Shown here: piece after piece, positions 11,345 through 25,950 of the stretch | How the letters are laid out: every line of letters starts with the position of its first letter | How positions within the stretch are numbered: position 1 is the first letter of the stretch | Origin: Panopea generosa | Taxonomy: Eukaryota; Mollusca; Bivalvia; Adapedonta; Hiatellidae | Length of the DNA stretch: 64,000 nt | Assembly: GCA_029582155.1 (NCBI GenBank) | Contig: CM055901.1 | Coordinates: 50,163,206-50,227,205, forward strand | Direction: 5' to 3' | Made by a program: the position numbers and the translations under genes | Notes under the pieces: model-generated | The model's database searches: none | What the model saw: the letters and a program-made list of their open reading frames with translations, nothing else | What the model was told of the DNA's origin: nothing

Positions 11345-11362
11345 CCCCCCCCCCCCCCCCCC
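11345..11362. repeat. Poly-C run of 18
   Basis: Eighteen consecutive cytosines lie in an otherwise AT-rich intron. The length is likely variable and prone to sequencing error. Confidence 0.95.
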
Positions 11363-13420
11363 TCATGTTTTTTATAGCAAGACTGAGATTGGTTATTTTT
11401 GTGGCAAACTGTTGTTTAACATTTGAATTAGTATTGGTACCGCTTAGACCGTAAAACACAAGCAGAAGCATTATTATTAAACGGCAAATCTATTTTTGGC
11501 CGATGGAGCCATCTTTGATTTTACATAAACCTAATCAGACATTCAATGAAAATGTGTGAACAACAAGTTCAACATAATTATATTGTTAACAAGTACAGCT
11601 GAGAGCCATTGTGTAGGTAGAAAATACACATTGTAGTGTTGGTCATGTGACCCAAGGCTAATTTCTTCATACATTCTCTGTTCTCATATGCACTGGCTGC
11701 CAGTCTACTGTGCATTATAATTCATCAAAATGATTTGAAATATGAGACAAGCAAATTAATTTCGATATGAATCCCGACTGATTAATCTCGTTATGCTTAC
11801 TGTGAATATGAGTGGAAGAAGTTGAGAAAATTTGATTCCTTTATGGGCTTCCATATAATAACTTTGTTTTTATTTGAAAATCTTGGAAGAGTTTTTTTCA
11901 CTGTAGAATTTAGTATAATGATATGTATATATTATACTTATATCTGGGGATGTACAAATAATAGATGCATCTTAAAAATATATCAAATACTATCTTAATT
12001 GACCGGACACGATCTGTCAATCAAGCAAGTCAATTATCCAATCAGTGACTGCTATTGGTTGCTACACCACCATTTTCCTTAGACAAACAAAATGATGTCT
12101 AATAAATACTACACTGTATTTACTTGGATGGCGTATATATATGGTCAGAGCAATAGTCACTCAAACATTCCATCAATTAGTTTACTGCAGGTCACCCTTG
12201 CCGGACAAATAAAACCAAAGTGTTCCAAGTGTATCTAAAATGCATTTAAATTATTCTAAAAGAAAAACATGATAAGTTAGAAAGTGTCTCTTTTTATAAC
12301 TGGACCATGCTGTCTTAAGTGTTCACACCTCTCTGTAGTGCTTGACTGGGATGCATTCGTTCACTTTTGGATCACGCCTTGTAAAATAAAATACAGAAAC
12401 ACAGTCTAGACTGTGCTGCTGTGCATGTTCAGTATAAAATTTAAAACAACATTGCGTAGCAACCAAACTACCCGCACAGTACAGTGGCTAGTTTATTTAC
12501 TAATGTAATATTTTGGGCATATATTTTTTTATTTAAATAGATAAAAACTCTATATGTGTCATATGCATTATAATTGCATTAAAAATAAATTATTTGAAGA
12601 GGAAAATTCTTTTGAATGATCCAAAATCTGATTTTACCAACTAAAGGGCCATTTCATATGGTTCCATCCAATGCCCTGTTAAACAGAGACTGCATATTTG
12701 CCATTCATCCACTCCATTAAGAGTTACTGATATAAGCTATATTGCCTGTTACATATATATTTAAATTTAAAGAATAACATTGATCCTATAATGACTTGTA
12801 CTTTTGTAACAAAATGTATGAATGGCCCTCTTTTATCTCTAGAGAACAAAATAATATCTACACTTTCAATACCTGAAAGTCTGCATATTAAAACAGAGTT
12901 TTATCTGCCCTTGACTTTGGCAAGAAATTTCAGAAACCATTCACATCCAAGTGCAACTCATCAAATTTCTTTTTTATCAACTTTGTTTAGCTTTTTATCA
13001 CCTTTGTTTAAGTGTTTAACATCTTTTTTGTCCTATCAGATTAGTTGTTTTTTTCAATTATGTATAAACGGTTTCCCTTAAAACAGACTTTGTCTGTTGA
13101 ATGTTTTATTTTCATCCATTTAAAGTACTATTTTGGTGTCTTTTTTTGTGACAGAATATAGCGTGTGAAGAATTCAATCTGACAAGCTGAATTCTAAACA
13201 CATACGTTTTTCATATACGTATGTACTTTCAATAGATAAGAAAACGCAACACTGGATGAGATATGAAAACATATTTAGCACAAGTGTATATATCCATATT
13301 CTGAAGTAATTATCGTCTGTTGATGTCATTGGTTGTTTACTTGAGATGTTACTGAATGATTTGGTACCTTCTGCACTGGTATCACATTTCCAAGTAAGTC
13401 CCTCAAAATCGTATTTTGGC

Positions 13421-13521
13421 CTTTCATATCTCTTCCTGTGTTACGTTTTCATATCTCTTCCTGTGTTGCGTTTTCATATCTCTTCCTGTGTTACGCTTTC
13501 ATATCTCTTCCTGTGTTGCTT
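13421..13521. repeat. 25-bp minisatellite, 4 copies
   Basis: TTTCATATCTCTTCCTGTGT blocks start at 13422, 13447, 13472 and 13497, separated by TRCGT or TACGC. It is intronic and near-perfect. Confidence 0.93.
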
Positions 13522-14109
13522 TTCTTGAGTGTATTTATTTAATTTACTGTATCTTAGCTTCCAAGTTATAAATCTCACTTCATAAATTCTTAATTATTTT
13601 ATATTTGACTATTTCAAATAACACTAGGTGAAAATTGTTTAACCAAAATCTGACATATCTCTTAAGGTTAAGAAACTTTGAGTTGAAATCTCAAAGTGTA
13701 AAAAATATTTGTGAAAGGTCAAACCAAAGTTAAAATATTGTAACACTTCAGCCCAAATGTTAGTAAACTCGCTGTCAAGTAAAACAGTGATCACATGGGA
13801 TAAAAAGATTTCTGCAGATTTCACACAAATTAATAAAAAAACACAAGTAGATAACAGGAATGGTATGCAGTACATATGTGATTTCCATCACGTTCATTTT
13901 TTTTTTCAGGTAGGTACATGATTTCTGTCACGTAGGTATGTAATTTTTTTCATATAGGAACGTGACTTTTTTCATGTAGGTACACAAATTCTTTCACATA
14001 GGTATGATTTCTTTAATGTGGGTATGCTACTTTTTTCACATTAGGTACCTGATTTTGCTTCACAACTGTTTTCAAGTTTGTAACCCTAAAAGTTCATGCA
14101 TTTGTATGT

Positions 14110-15165
14110 TTATGCTCATTATGAATTTGATGGCTATCCTAACTTTACATGTTCCTTATTTCATGGCTATCTTAACTTAACATATTCCTTATTTCACGAC
14201 TATCCCTTGATTCATGGCTATCCTAACTTTACATACCGGTACTTCTTTTTCATGGCTATTCTAACTTTAAATACTCCTTATTTCATGGCTATCCTAACTT
14301 TACATACTCCTTATTTCATGGCTATCCTAACTTTACATATTCATTATTTCATGGCTATCAAAACTTTACATGGCTATTCTAACGTTATAAAGACATTATT
14401 TCATGGCTATCCTAACTATACATACTCCTTATTTCATGACTATCCTAACTTAACATACTCCTTATTTTATTTCATGGCTATTCTAATGTTATATAGTCCT
14501 TATTTCATGGCTATCTTAACTTTACATATTTATTATTTCATGGCTATGCAAACTTTACATATTCCTTATTTCATGGCTACCCCAATTTTACATACTCCTT
14601 ATTTCATGGCTACCCAAATTTTACATACTCCTTATTTCGTGGCTATCCTAACTTTACATATTCATTATTTCATGGCTATCCTAACTTTACATATTCCTTA
14701 TTTCATGGCTATCCTAACTTTACATATTCCTTATTTCATGGCTACCCCAATTTTACATACTCCTTATTTCGTGGCTATCCTAACTTTACATATTCCTTAT
14801 TTCATGGCTATCCTAACTTTACATATTCATTATTTCATGGCTATCCTAACTTTACATATTCCTTATTTCACGGCTACCCAAATTTTACATACTCCTTATT
14901 TCGTGGCTATCCTAACTTTACATATTCCTTATTTCATGGCTATCCTAACTTTACATATTCATTATTTCATGGCTATCCTAACTTTACATATTCCTTATTT
15001 CATGGCTACCCCAATTTTACATACTCCTTATTTCATGGCTATCCTAACTTTACATATTCCTTATTTCATGGTTATCCTAACTCTACTTATTCCTTTACAT
15101 ATTCCTTATTTCATGGCCATCCAAACTTTACTTATTCCTTCACATATTCCTTATTTCATTTTCTA
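14110..15165. repeat. 33-bp minisatellite, about 30 copies
   Basis: The unit consists of TTATTTCATGGCTATCCTAA followed by CTTTACATATTCC. Because 33 is divisible by three, the plus strand stays open for 368 codons and reads as an 11-residue repeat of the type IPYFMAILTLH. The variants are nucleotide-level, there is no flanking non-repetitive coding sequence, and the array lies within an intron of the minus-strand gene. I regard the frame as a by-product. Subfamilies (CTACCCCAATTTT and CTATCCTAACTTT) alternate in a higher-order pattern between 14570 and 15060. Confidence 0.93.
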
Positions 15166-15734
15166 CAACTTGGTTTCAACAGTATCATATAACATCTGGT
15201 AAGTTTTTGTTATATGGCAATAGCTGAGGTTGATAAATGGCCCCTAAGTCTGTACTTTAAAACAAATCTCTGCATGCAAATAATTATATAACAGCAATTA
15301 AACAGACATTAATTGTCAATTAACAATAGTACTCAGCTCAGTGTCTTTATATGAACCACACTTTATGATTAAAATCTTATCAGAATCCCTTAAAGCAAGG
15401 AAAGATATGCTGGGAGATACATGATGAAAATTAAACTAAAAAATTATGCCTTAAAAGGTGAAAATTTAATAGAAATATGTCAAGCTGGTATGCAAAATAG
15501 CAGTGTCTTTACTCTTGAGATTAATTCCACACTCATTTCAGAATTTTTAATTTTACAATGAGAAGTTTTATCTAAATTCCTCCATGAAATCACAGATGAA
15601 TGAGTTTAGAGGAAAAATGGATGCAACCCCTGTGTGAATAGAAATGGAAACAGAAGGTAAGATGTAATAAGTTGTTAAACAATAAAACTCTAATAGAACT
15701 GTATTTGTTTGTTCGTGTCCTTTAGTCTCATTAT

Positions 15735-15905
15735 CATTCGTCTCTCACCACTGATTCTAGTTGGAAAGTTATCAGTTACTTGCGGAGACGGGGTGTGCTC
15801 TAGTACTGATTGACCTTCCAGAATCCCAGGAAACAGTGGTTAGGTTAACTGATCATCGGTTAGCTCTTGATGGCACAAAAATGACGCTAAATATTTAATC
15901 TGATC
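15735..15905 (+). mobile_element. SINE copy lacking the tRNA head
   Basis: It carries the same body as the 10497 copy (TCTCACCACTGATTC, GGAAAGTTATCAGTTACTTG, GGTTAACTGATCATCGG and GATGGCACAAAAATG). The tRNA-like head is absent, so it is 5'-truncated or diverged. Confidence 0.75.
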
Positions 15906-17504
15906 CTTTATATTCTGGTTATTGTACATGTTTATCTGTATACATGTATACTGGAAATAAAAATGTTCAAACCAAACATAACTTTATAATGATATTTGAT
16001 ATTTCCACTAAATGTATAATAACAAACATGACAACAATAACTAGAAATATGTTGTTTGTTCTTTTTGTAATTTCTAGTTTTTATAGCCTTATTGATTCAA
16101 CTCCTTTTACTGGTATAGAGGAATGATTGTTTGCTGTTTTTTGGAGGATGCACTGCCAAAACAAAAGGATCTGTTGATTGAGAAACTATCTCCACTTCCT
16201 GAGTGGTTAACTTAATAACCAGGTCCTGTTCTGTATCTACCTAGGCTGAATGTTACCAAAATCTGCAAAAACAGTTATATGGTGCCCCCAATGATAACCT
16301 ATCTTTCTTCAGTATAGATAACACACTGGAAGAGAGAAACAGCCAAATGAATAATCAACAAATATTGATGGAGAATTTGAAATGCTGCAGCGTGTGATGC
16401 CAGAGTTTGCATACTCTCTCTTGAGTATTGAAGATAAGAGTCATTATTATTCTGATGTTTTTGCCAAAAATTCTTTTATTAATTAATTAATTAATAACAT
16501 GTGCCTTGTACAGTAATAAACAACATAATCCAGCTGATCAAACTTTGAAAAAGTTCATAATCTCCTAAGATGATTTGAAGACTGAATGAACAACTTGGCA
16601 TATTTTTAACAGTAAATTTTTAACATGTTTCCATTATCAAAAGTTCTACCATTTACACAGAAAGATGCAGCTAAGTGTAGGTATCCATTATGTTTACATT
16701 TTCTGACATATTTATTTTCAAAACATGTTTTCTTCATTTGCAGTATCTTTGCATATCTAGTCTTGGCCATCAGTCAAACTGGAAAATTGAACACAGCTTT
16801 GTAAGACAAAGTTTCCATGTTTTATGAAATTACAAAATAATTTCACAGCCAATAAGTGATGTTACACACTATTCTGGGGCAAGTGTCTGTGAAAACTGGG
16901 TGTTAATTGATCAATAGCTATGATTTGCCATCATTTAATATGAAATGATGACTTTCTCAGATTTTTGTCAGAGAGTTGAAGTATTTTTTGTCAGAGAAAT
17001 TCCAGATCTGCACATGGCTAATGAGATTGTCATTAGTAGAGAGATTACACAAAATTGAAGTAAATTGCTCATGCAGAATCACTTAATTGTTTACATGAGT
17101 GACGTTTATAACTCAAACCTTTAAAAGATAAAAATTAAAAAAATGCAGGGATTAACTTACGACTGAACCATTATCTACTTATAACTCGTAAAACAATTAG
17201 AAACTTTTGGCAAACTAACCTCACATCCCCATAATCAAATTTCCTTATTCTTTTCCTTGACATGCCTAGTTTAAATATTTATAAAGTGTGTTTATTTAAA
17301 TAGTTTTTAGTGCCTTTTATACTCATTACAGGTTATGGTATGACGTTTTATAATGGGGAGATTGAAGACTAGATGCTTGTCAATAAATTTGAGTACTTGC
17401 ACAATTGTTAACTTGCAAATACTTTTTATTTAAAATCTTTAACTGACCTGGGGTTGGTTTCATTAATATTGTTGTTTGGTTTTCAGTATCGTTTTAAACA
17501 GTTT

Positions 17505-17625
17505 ATTGTCACATTGTGCCAGACTGGAGTATCATGCCACAAACACAAGGTATGATATTCCACCTAGTCACATGATACTGACAACTGGTCAATCAGACCG
17601 AGACCTGAACTCAGCAATGAGAGAT
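17505..17625. repeat. Dispersed repeat with imperfect palindrome (copy 1)
   Basis: GGAGTATCATGCCACAAACA and AGGTATGATATTCCACC form an imperfect inverted pair, followed by AGTCACATGATACTGAC. The same arrangement occurs at 55490-55580. The element type is not established. Confidence 0.6.
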
Positions 17626-17674
17626 GAGGCTGACATTTGGACAGCTCCAGTGAACTTACTCTGTTCACAAATTT

Positions 17675-17995
17675 AATGACCTTTCTTTATCAGTATATCT
17701 ATATGGATGACCTTTATTAGTATATCTATATGGATGACCTTTCTTTATCAGTATATCTATATGGATGAGCTATCTTTATCAGTATATCTATATTGACGAC
17801 CTTTCTTTATCTGTATATCTATATGGATGACCTTTCTTTATTAGTATATCTATATGGATGACCTATCTTTATCAGTATATCTATATTGATGACCTTTCTT
17901 TATCTGTATATCTATATGGATGACCTTTCTTTATCAGTATATCTTTATGGATGACCTTTATCAGTATATATATATATATATGGATGACCTTTTTT
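17675..17995. repeat. 31-bp minisatellite, about 10 copies
   Basis: The unit consists of GATGACCTTTCTTTATCAGT followed by ATATCTATATG. Some copies lack the middle CTTT, and the last one expands to an AT dinucleotide run near 17965. It is intronic. Confidence 0.92.
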
Positions 17996-18114
17996 TAAAC
18001 TTATTTTTGCAGCCTCCAAACTATCCTTCAAAATATGATGATTCTGTATTTGAATTTCTTTAATTAAATATACATCTGTTTTCGCTATATTTGTTTGAAT
18101 ATTATGCCAACAGT

Positions 18115-18345
18115 ATCTGATGGTCTGTTAACCTGGGATCCTGGAAAGCTAACCAGTACTCCTATCTCTGCATGTAACTGATAACTTTCCCACAATCATT
18201 GGTCGAGAAATTACAATGAGATGCAGTGTTGTATATCAATCAACACAGATATTGTGCCTGAGAGAAGAATCAAACTTACAACCCCTGAATAGAAAGTCAG
18301 ATGCAGTACCGACTGAGCTTAGTCTGCAATATCGGGTCTGGCGTT
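18115..18345 (-). mobile_element. SINE copy, minus orientation
   Basis: This is the reverse complement of the SINE body (GGTTAACAGACC, CCAGGATCCCAGG and GAAAGTTATCAGTTAC on the minus strand). The tRNA-like head lies at the right end (18290-18335). It belongs to the same family as the copies at 10497 and 54920. Confidence 0.78.
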
Positions 18346-19279
18346 TAGACAATCTAAAAAAAACGAAATCATATAAGAATTCTATATCTTGCTTATAACA
18401 ATTGCTTTTTTGAAGGGAATAAAAAAATCATAGGTAATCCAAATATTTAGTTATCTAATTCAAATGTAAAAATCTCAAACTTTCCCTTAAATTCAATTTT
18501 TATTTTCAATCCTAGTAACGTTCCTTTCAAACACTCTCTTCAAGTAATCATTTCAATAGCAGATTCTTGTATAATTCAAAAATGAAAATTTTCTTGAGAA
18601 AGTTTTTAAAACTTAGGAAAACTGGGATATGCTGATGCTGATTGATCTTGCTCGCAGTCCCCCACCCCATTGCAAAAACAAACAACTGAGATTGTCAGTA
18701 TGCAATCTGAACTGTATGTAAATTCAGTTTATTAGATTTTCTTATATTACTTTAACATGTTCACATGAATTAATGCATTCCTTGGAACCATAATCATCTT
18801 TCAAACATATTTATCTTTTATAAATGTTCTTCTTAATTTTCCTGAATCTTACATGAAATGTGAATGAATATTTCCAAGAAGAGGTAAGAGGGTGCCTATT
18901 AAAGTAAGTTTTATCGGGATAGTGCCTGATAAAAGAGAATATATCAGATAACAGTGGAAAATTGGGTTGTACAAAGATAATGGAGTGTTAACTGAAATAT
19001 GTTTTCTTGCCAGTCTGTTATCAATACTCTAAAAATATAAGTAAAGTGTATAAAGTTTTGTTATGACAAACTATCCCGATAAACCTTGGCAAACATGGCT
19101 GCCAATCTTTAAAAAAAAAAATGATATAAAATACAGCCTCCAAATAGTACATCTCCATGGAATGCAAGTTTTTCTCAATGTTGGCAACAGTCCAGTTTTT
19201 CAGACTGACCACCCAAAAATTCAAACATCAATAGAAATAGGGAAGGCATTCTTGCTATTCCACTGTTAATGAAGCAGAT

Positions 19280-19830
19280 GATACTGAGGAGTTTAACAAA
19301 GGGTAAGAAATACTTAACAAAAATGCTGTAGATTATTACAGAGGGAGTTTAAGCATGGAGATATTTGACAAAACCCTGGCAAATAGTATTGAAGAGTTTA
19401 ATAAAGGGAGTTTAAGAAATATTTGACAAAACCCTGGCAGTCATGTATTGAAGAGTTTAACAAAGGGAGTTGAGAGATATTTGACAAAACCCTGGCAGAC
19501 AGAACTGAAGAGTTTAACAAAGGGAGTTTAGGAGATATTTGACAAAACCCTGGCAAATAGTATTGAAGAGTTTAACAAAGGGAGTTGAGAGATATTTGAC
19601 AAAACCCTGACAGACAGTACTGAAGAGTTTAACAAAGGGAGTTGAAGAGTTATTTGACAAAACCCTGACAGACAGTACTGTAGAGTTTAATAAAGAGAGT
19701 TTAAGAGATATTTGACAAAACGCTAGCTGATAGTACTGTAATGTTTATTAAATGAAGTTTTAATAAATTTTTGACAAAAAAACCTGATATAGGGCACTGT
19801 AGAGTTGAACAAAGGGAGCTCAAGAGAATA
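19280..19830. repeat. Minisatellite, unit about 58 bp, about 9 copies
   Basis: The unit is GAAGAGTTTAACAAAGGGAG followed by TTGAGAGATATTTGACAAAACCCTGGCAGACAGTACT-like sequence. It decays at the right end, from 19730 on. It is intronic. Confidence 0.9.
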
Positions 19831-22800
19831 AAAAAAACAGGGAGTTTATAAATGTTGACAAAACCATATTTATCGTAAGGGGTTTGAGGTATCAAGATAA
19901 TATCACATTGTCATTAGTGATCTGCAGTATTGACATAATTCAAATAATTAAAACATTCCATGACATCAGTTAATGAAACTTATGATATTGAGAAAACTAC
20001 TGGTACCAGACCACGTTGTCAATAAAAAAAAGTAAGCTTTACTGCACTGATGCGGAACTTCCAAGCACAAACACACTATCATGGGCGGCCATCTTTATGG
20101 CTGGCAATTTACTGACAGCTGATTGGATAAAACAGGTGCTCCATACCAATGATCTGATGATATAAAACACTAAATCTTGATAACGTTCAACAGCAATGGA
20201 AAATCAACACAAAATAAGTTGAGATCTGTCCAACAATTTTTTTTCTTTCTCACATCGAAAGAAAATACTTTTTGTTTTTTAATTGTGAAACAAGAATGTA
20301 GTTCAAAACTCTTTTTCTTCAATTTTGACATTTTGAAATATTGCTGGTAGACTGAATGAAATATTAGCTAAATAGATACTAAACCTTTTGAAAGGGATAT
20401 TTTTTAAGTTTTATTCATTTTAGATACCATCTCTGATACAGAAGATTTCTCTCTATATAAAATTCCCAGAATGCCTTATTTCTTTATGTATACAAAACAC
20501 TTGAGATCAGATCAACCATTATATCTATACAAAACGTAGATGCTGTAAGTGCATTTCTGCAACGACTTTAGATACTTGGAGAGCCCCTTCTAGATTGCTG
20601 AATGATACAATTATGATAGTGATAAATTTATGTTCTTTTTCAACACATTCATCACAAAAAATGCTCAAATCATTTACTTCTTCATTTTGTTTGTTAGGGT
20701 TAGCACAGGGAGGCCAGTGTTAATAATCTAATGTTACTAATAATTAGCAAATTGTCACAATTTTTTATCAGATAGACATTGGTGAATGCATAATCTAATA
20801 CTTATCAAATGTTATGAATTTCAGTCTCAAAGAATTGATTTTAAGACTCATGTTACACAGTTGTAAAATTGATTGCGGATCTATCATGAACGTGCATTGC
20901 CTGACACTTGCATGATGTATAAACTCATTTATTTCAAAAAAATATATGTTGAGAGTAAAGATCTAATAAAAAATGATGCCTTTGTGAATTTTGTGATTTG
21001 TTGTCGTTTGGTGATTATTTATAAAAACTCAGATTTTTTGGTCTTGAGATTAAAACAAGTATCCAAAGTCAATACCTCCAAATGGGCAAAATAAGTTCTG
21101 AAATGCAGGAAAAATGCAGAATATGGCACCGTCGTCCAAAACTAACTTTGTTGGACCATGCCCCGAACATACCTTTAGAATACATCAAATTAAGTTATCG
21201 AATGAGTTTAATGAATTCATCAAATCATGTTAAATGAATATATCAAATTGGTTTAATGAATATAGCAAATGATTTCAAAAAAAAATGTATTATATCAAAT
21301 GAGTTTAAAAAATAAGTCATTAGTCTCTGTCTCAGAACCTTGCCATCAGAAAAATACCATTTATTTTGTTATTCAGAAATGAGATTTTCAATACAGATTT
21401 ATTTAAAAAAAACATCAAAAACACAATTTGATAAAGTCATCTTAAAATTCTGAAAAGTATCAGATAAAAACTCAATGTTGTTATCATAACTGCAAATCTG
21501 AGACATCTCGAGCACTATTTTCCGGCTGCCTCAACTTCTGCCAGGATTTTCAATTTCAGGAGTTATCTCCCTGCACAATTACTATCTAATAATAGATTAC
21601 AAAATATAAACAAAAAGTTGAGAAAATAAGTTAGAAACCCAGCAATCTTCCCACATGGAGTGTCTCAATGTCAAAAATAATCTAAATGACAAATCTATTG
21701 CAAGGAAAGATCAACATAATGGAATAAACTAAGATTAGAATTGAAAAAAACCTGAGAACTTCACCAAACATCTTTTTTTTCTCCGGAGATTTATGTGCAA
21801 AGCTGCAGGATGTTTTTTCGTCAGTTTTAATCTATACCAGACACAACAAGAAGAAACGTTTGAAAGTATTTCAAAGTTTCATTTGTTCAAGCTTGTTGAG
21901 AGTTAATTCTTTTAATTAATGGATCATAATAATTATAAAAATTATCTTTGGACCGAAATAGTTTAGTCTATTTCTGTTGATTCACGGCAGTAACATTTGT
22001 GATCACAAACTGGTCTTTAAAGGAAGTATATAAGGAAAAAACGCTATAAATGTATTAAAAATAAAATTATCTTTAAAATAGATAAAAAGCATCGCATTAT
22101 CATTAATAAAAATAATCTGAATGGTTTGGTATGTCAAAATCAATATTTAAATTAGAGTGGAAAACATGAAATGAATTCATATTTTTTCGAAGATGAAACA
22201 ATTTTTATAACATGTAAAACAGTAAAACAGATCAAATTAAAATACAAATGAAACATTTGACCTATTTAATACGCCACAAAATATTTTAAGCAGATAATCT
22301 TTTTTGAGTCTAACATAGGCGTGTAGCCGAAGTTAAGAAATCTCTTTCCAATATAATATTTTGGTGTGTTCAAATAGATATATTTTGGCAATACGGGGTC
22401 AGTTAGTATATACAGGCATGCTATATTGGGAAAAAAATGTTTTAGCCAATTTTAAAAGTTTGAAAAATCCTGATAAATTTCTGTTAAGTATCACTAGATT
22501 CCTTAGGTTCTAATTTTCTGATTTGTTTTACACCAAAGGAACAAGTGTGAGAAATTGTAAGAGTACCTCCACCCAATGGTTTTAGGGCTGTTTGTAGGTT
22601 ATACATGCAGAAGGATGACTACCTACATTGTCCACAGCACCATGACATTATGTCATCTCATATACTATTTGAAAGAGGAAAAAAAATATTGGTATGTAAG
22701 TTGTTCCTTTTTAATGTTCAAGCACCCATTTAATACCTTAATTCACCAATTCAATATCTTTATGCATTCATTATCTTAATTTCCCAAATTACATTGGAGG

Positions 22801-24584
22801 TGACATTTTTGTTTGATTAATCAGTCTATTTGATGATCAATTTATGACTAAAATCATGATTAATTTATAATAGCTTTTTCTATAAAAATTATATAATAAC
22901 TCGAAATGGTCCCATGTCTGAATTTGTTCCTGGAAAGACATATAGTCATTCATCTTCAGTCTGAGTAAGTTGGTCTAGAAGCAAGTTTGAATGGCTGCCA
23001 GACTTAATTTTCATCTAATCAGTGTTCAATTTATTTATAAGAAATATTGACTCTTACACAACAATCAGTATAATTCATCCATGACCAAAAGCCCATCATT
23101 GCTGATTGTGTCAGTGAATTTTGGTAACAATTTTCTGATTAATCAACACATTGGAACAACACTAGCATATACACACCAACAGTGTGCTTCTGAAATATAA
23201 CACAGTTCTGTTTAATGTTTACAACCTGTCAGATCCACCTCTCCAGTGACACTGACATCTGCAGATTTACCTACTGAACATAAACAAGACCTTTCTACTT
23301 GATTTACTTGTTTAACATAAACAAGCCCTTTCTATTTTACAGTCTAAATTAACTTCAGGCTAACAAGTTTCACATTAGATTAATTTACAGGTAATAAATA
23401 CTTGGTTGGTTTGAGTGCAAACAAATGATAATTTAAATGTGAACTAATTTATATACTAAAAAATCAGTGGTTATATGAATTTTACTAGGTAAGTCTTCTA
23501 TAATTCCATCATCTTTATATCTTACCCATTTGTATCAGCTTGTACTGAGGGGCATAAATAATGCACCTTGAATAAACTCACCTTATTTTTGTTTGTTCGT
23601 TTCTTATGGGTTTTTTTCCCCATCTTTTTTCAACAGTAGTATTCGGTGTTAATATATATATATCACCATTCCTGGGACCTGTGAGGCAATTTACCAGTAC
23701 AAGATACAGTTTAACTATGAATGTCATTGACCCACATGTTGAAAGGTGGAAGACTCATGGCAGTAGAACAAATTTTACGTCCAATCACAGACTGGCATGA
23801 AGGTGATTTGACCTCACTATCCCTGAATTAAGTCAGCTGTGTTAACAACCGAGCTTGGCTAAACTCTCATTAAAATATTGTTTTTTGGCTATCTGTGTTT
23901 AAAACTCTGTAATGACTTAAAATAATATTAATGTTTTTTACTGTGTTTTTAAAAACTATGTCATTTTTGCCTTATTTGTATTGATATCAAAGGTAGACCC
24001 CAATTTCTGAATATACCTGATTGTGTGTTTCTCTCTCTGGCATAATATGAAAAGATTTTATGTCACTTAAGCCAAAGTGTCATGAAGATGTTGTTCATTT
24101 TAGACAGTTTGATTAAGTGATTTGGTATTGATCAAAATTTTTAACAGTTATTAACGAAAGAACAATACCAACTGCAAATTTTGTGCCCATCATGTTTTAC
24201 CCAATTGGTGATTAATTAACCTATACACAAGAACTGTAGTAAACGTTAATTAACCTACACACAGAATACTTGTAAACAAGTGCACCTGTACTTCTCATTC
24301 TGTTGTTTTTGAAGATTTCCAATCGTGTTTTCCACTGCAAAGCTTCAGCAAGTCAATAAATCAAGGATAGGATTATTGACAGCTTGCCAGAACCAAGGAA
24401 AGCTGCTGCAACTTCTCATCCAACAGAAAACTTTATTGACAGCTTTGCAGCTTAGTTTTGAATTAGTTATTTAAAGATTAAAAAAATTAAGTTGACTGTG
24501 TTTGTGGTTTGTTACTTTTATGTTTGAAAATATGCAATTCATATGCTATACCACACTATAAGAATTTTTTTTTCTATCAGAGAA

Positions 24585-25800
24585 GTCCTTTATCTGTATT
24601 GTTTTTTCAAAAAAAGAAGCCCAAATCATCGGTACTACTTTACAGAGAAGCCTAAATATCAGTATTTCTTTAAGAGAAGTATAAATTATCTGTATTTCTT
24701 TAAAGAGAAGCCCAAATATCTGTATTTCTTTACAGAGAAGCCCAAATATCTGTATTTCTTTACAGAGAAGCCCAAATATCTGTATTTCTTTAAAGAGAAG
24801 CCCAAATATCTGTATTTCTTTACAGCCCAAATATCTGTATTTCTTTACAGAGAAGCCCAAATATCTGTATTCTCTACAGAGAAGCCCAAATTATCTGTAT
24901 TTCTTTAAGAGAAGTATAAATTATCTGTATTTCTTTAAAGAGAAGTCCAAAGAGAAGCCCAAATATCTGTATTCTCTACAGAGAAGCCCAAATTATCTGT
25001 ATTTCTTTAAGAGAAGTATAAATTATCTGTATTTCTTTAAAGAGAAGCCCAAATATCTGTATTTCTTTACAGAGAAGCCCAAATTAACTGTATTACTTTA
25101 CAGAGAAGCCCAAATATCTGTATTTCTTTACAGAGAAGCCCAAATATCTGTATTCTCTACAGAGAAGCCCAAATATCTGTATTTCTTTACAGAGAAGCCT
25201 AAATATCTGTATTTCTTTAAAGAGAAGTCCAAATTATCTGTATTTCTTTAAAGAGAAATCCAAAAAGAAGACCAAATTATCTGTATTACTTTACAAAGAA
25301 ACCCAAATTATCTGTATTACTTTACAGAGAAGCCCAAATATCTGTATTTCTTTAAAGAGAAGTCCAAATTATCTGTATTTCTTTAAAGAGAAATCCAAAA
25401 AGAAGCCCAAATATCTGTATTTCTTTACAGAGAAGCCCAAATTATCTGTATTACTTTACAGAGAAGCCCAAATTATCTGTACACTTTACAGAGAAGCCCA
25501 AATTATCTGTATTACTTTACAGAGAAGCCCTTATCTGTATTTTTTATCAATCCGAGAAGACCAAATTATCTGTACTTCTTTCCATGAGAAGCCCATTATC
25601 TGTACTTCTTTCCATGAGAAACCCATTATCTGTACTTCTTTCCATGAGAAGTCCATTATCTGTATTTCTTTCCATGAGAAGTCCATTATCTGTACTTCTT
25701 TACAGAGAAGTCCATTATCTGTACTTCTTTCCATGAGAAGCCCATTATCTGTACTTCTTTCCATGAGAAGTCCATTATCTGTATTTCTTCCATTATTCCA
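24585..25800. repeat. 31-bp minisatellite, about 38 copies in two subfamilies
   Basis: From 24585 to about 25545 the unit is CAGAGAAGCCCAAATATCTG plus TATTTCTTTA. From about 25555 to 25800 a variant prevails, with CCATGAGAAGCCCATTATCT plus GTACTTCTTT. Larger blocks are also duplicated: the AAGAGAAGTATAAATTATCT variants recur near 24670, 24905 and 25010. Open frames on both strands across it are by-products. The array ends about 150 bp before the Ig2 3' exon. Confidence 0.94.
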
Positions 25801-25950
25801 TCTGTTTTTCAAGTGCATTATTTGTATTATTCAACAATCTGAACATAATTATGGATTATAATCTTGAGTCTAATTACTTTGAAAAGAACTGTTCAGTTGT
25901 TTTGTGTAGTGCATATTAATGCCTGTATATTGTTTTTTGGACTGACTTAC

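Larger units (their letters stand above)
6821..25950 (-). other. 19-kb intron between the Ig2 and Ig3 exons
   Basis: This large intron is filled with mobile elements, SINEs and minisatellites listed individually. The remaining stretches (6.8-7.5, 10.8-13.4, 15.9-17.5, 18.4-19.2 and 19.9-24.5 kb) are AT-rich without a recognisable gene or RNA. The position corresponds to the site where vertebrate LAR-family genes can insert the four-residue microexon B. I could not identify such an exon by eye. Confidence 0.8.
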
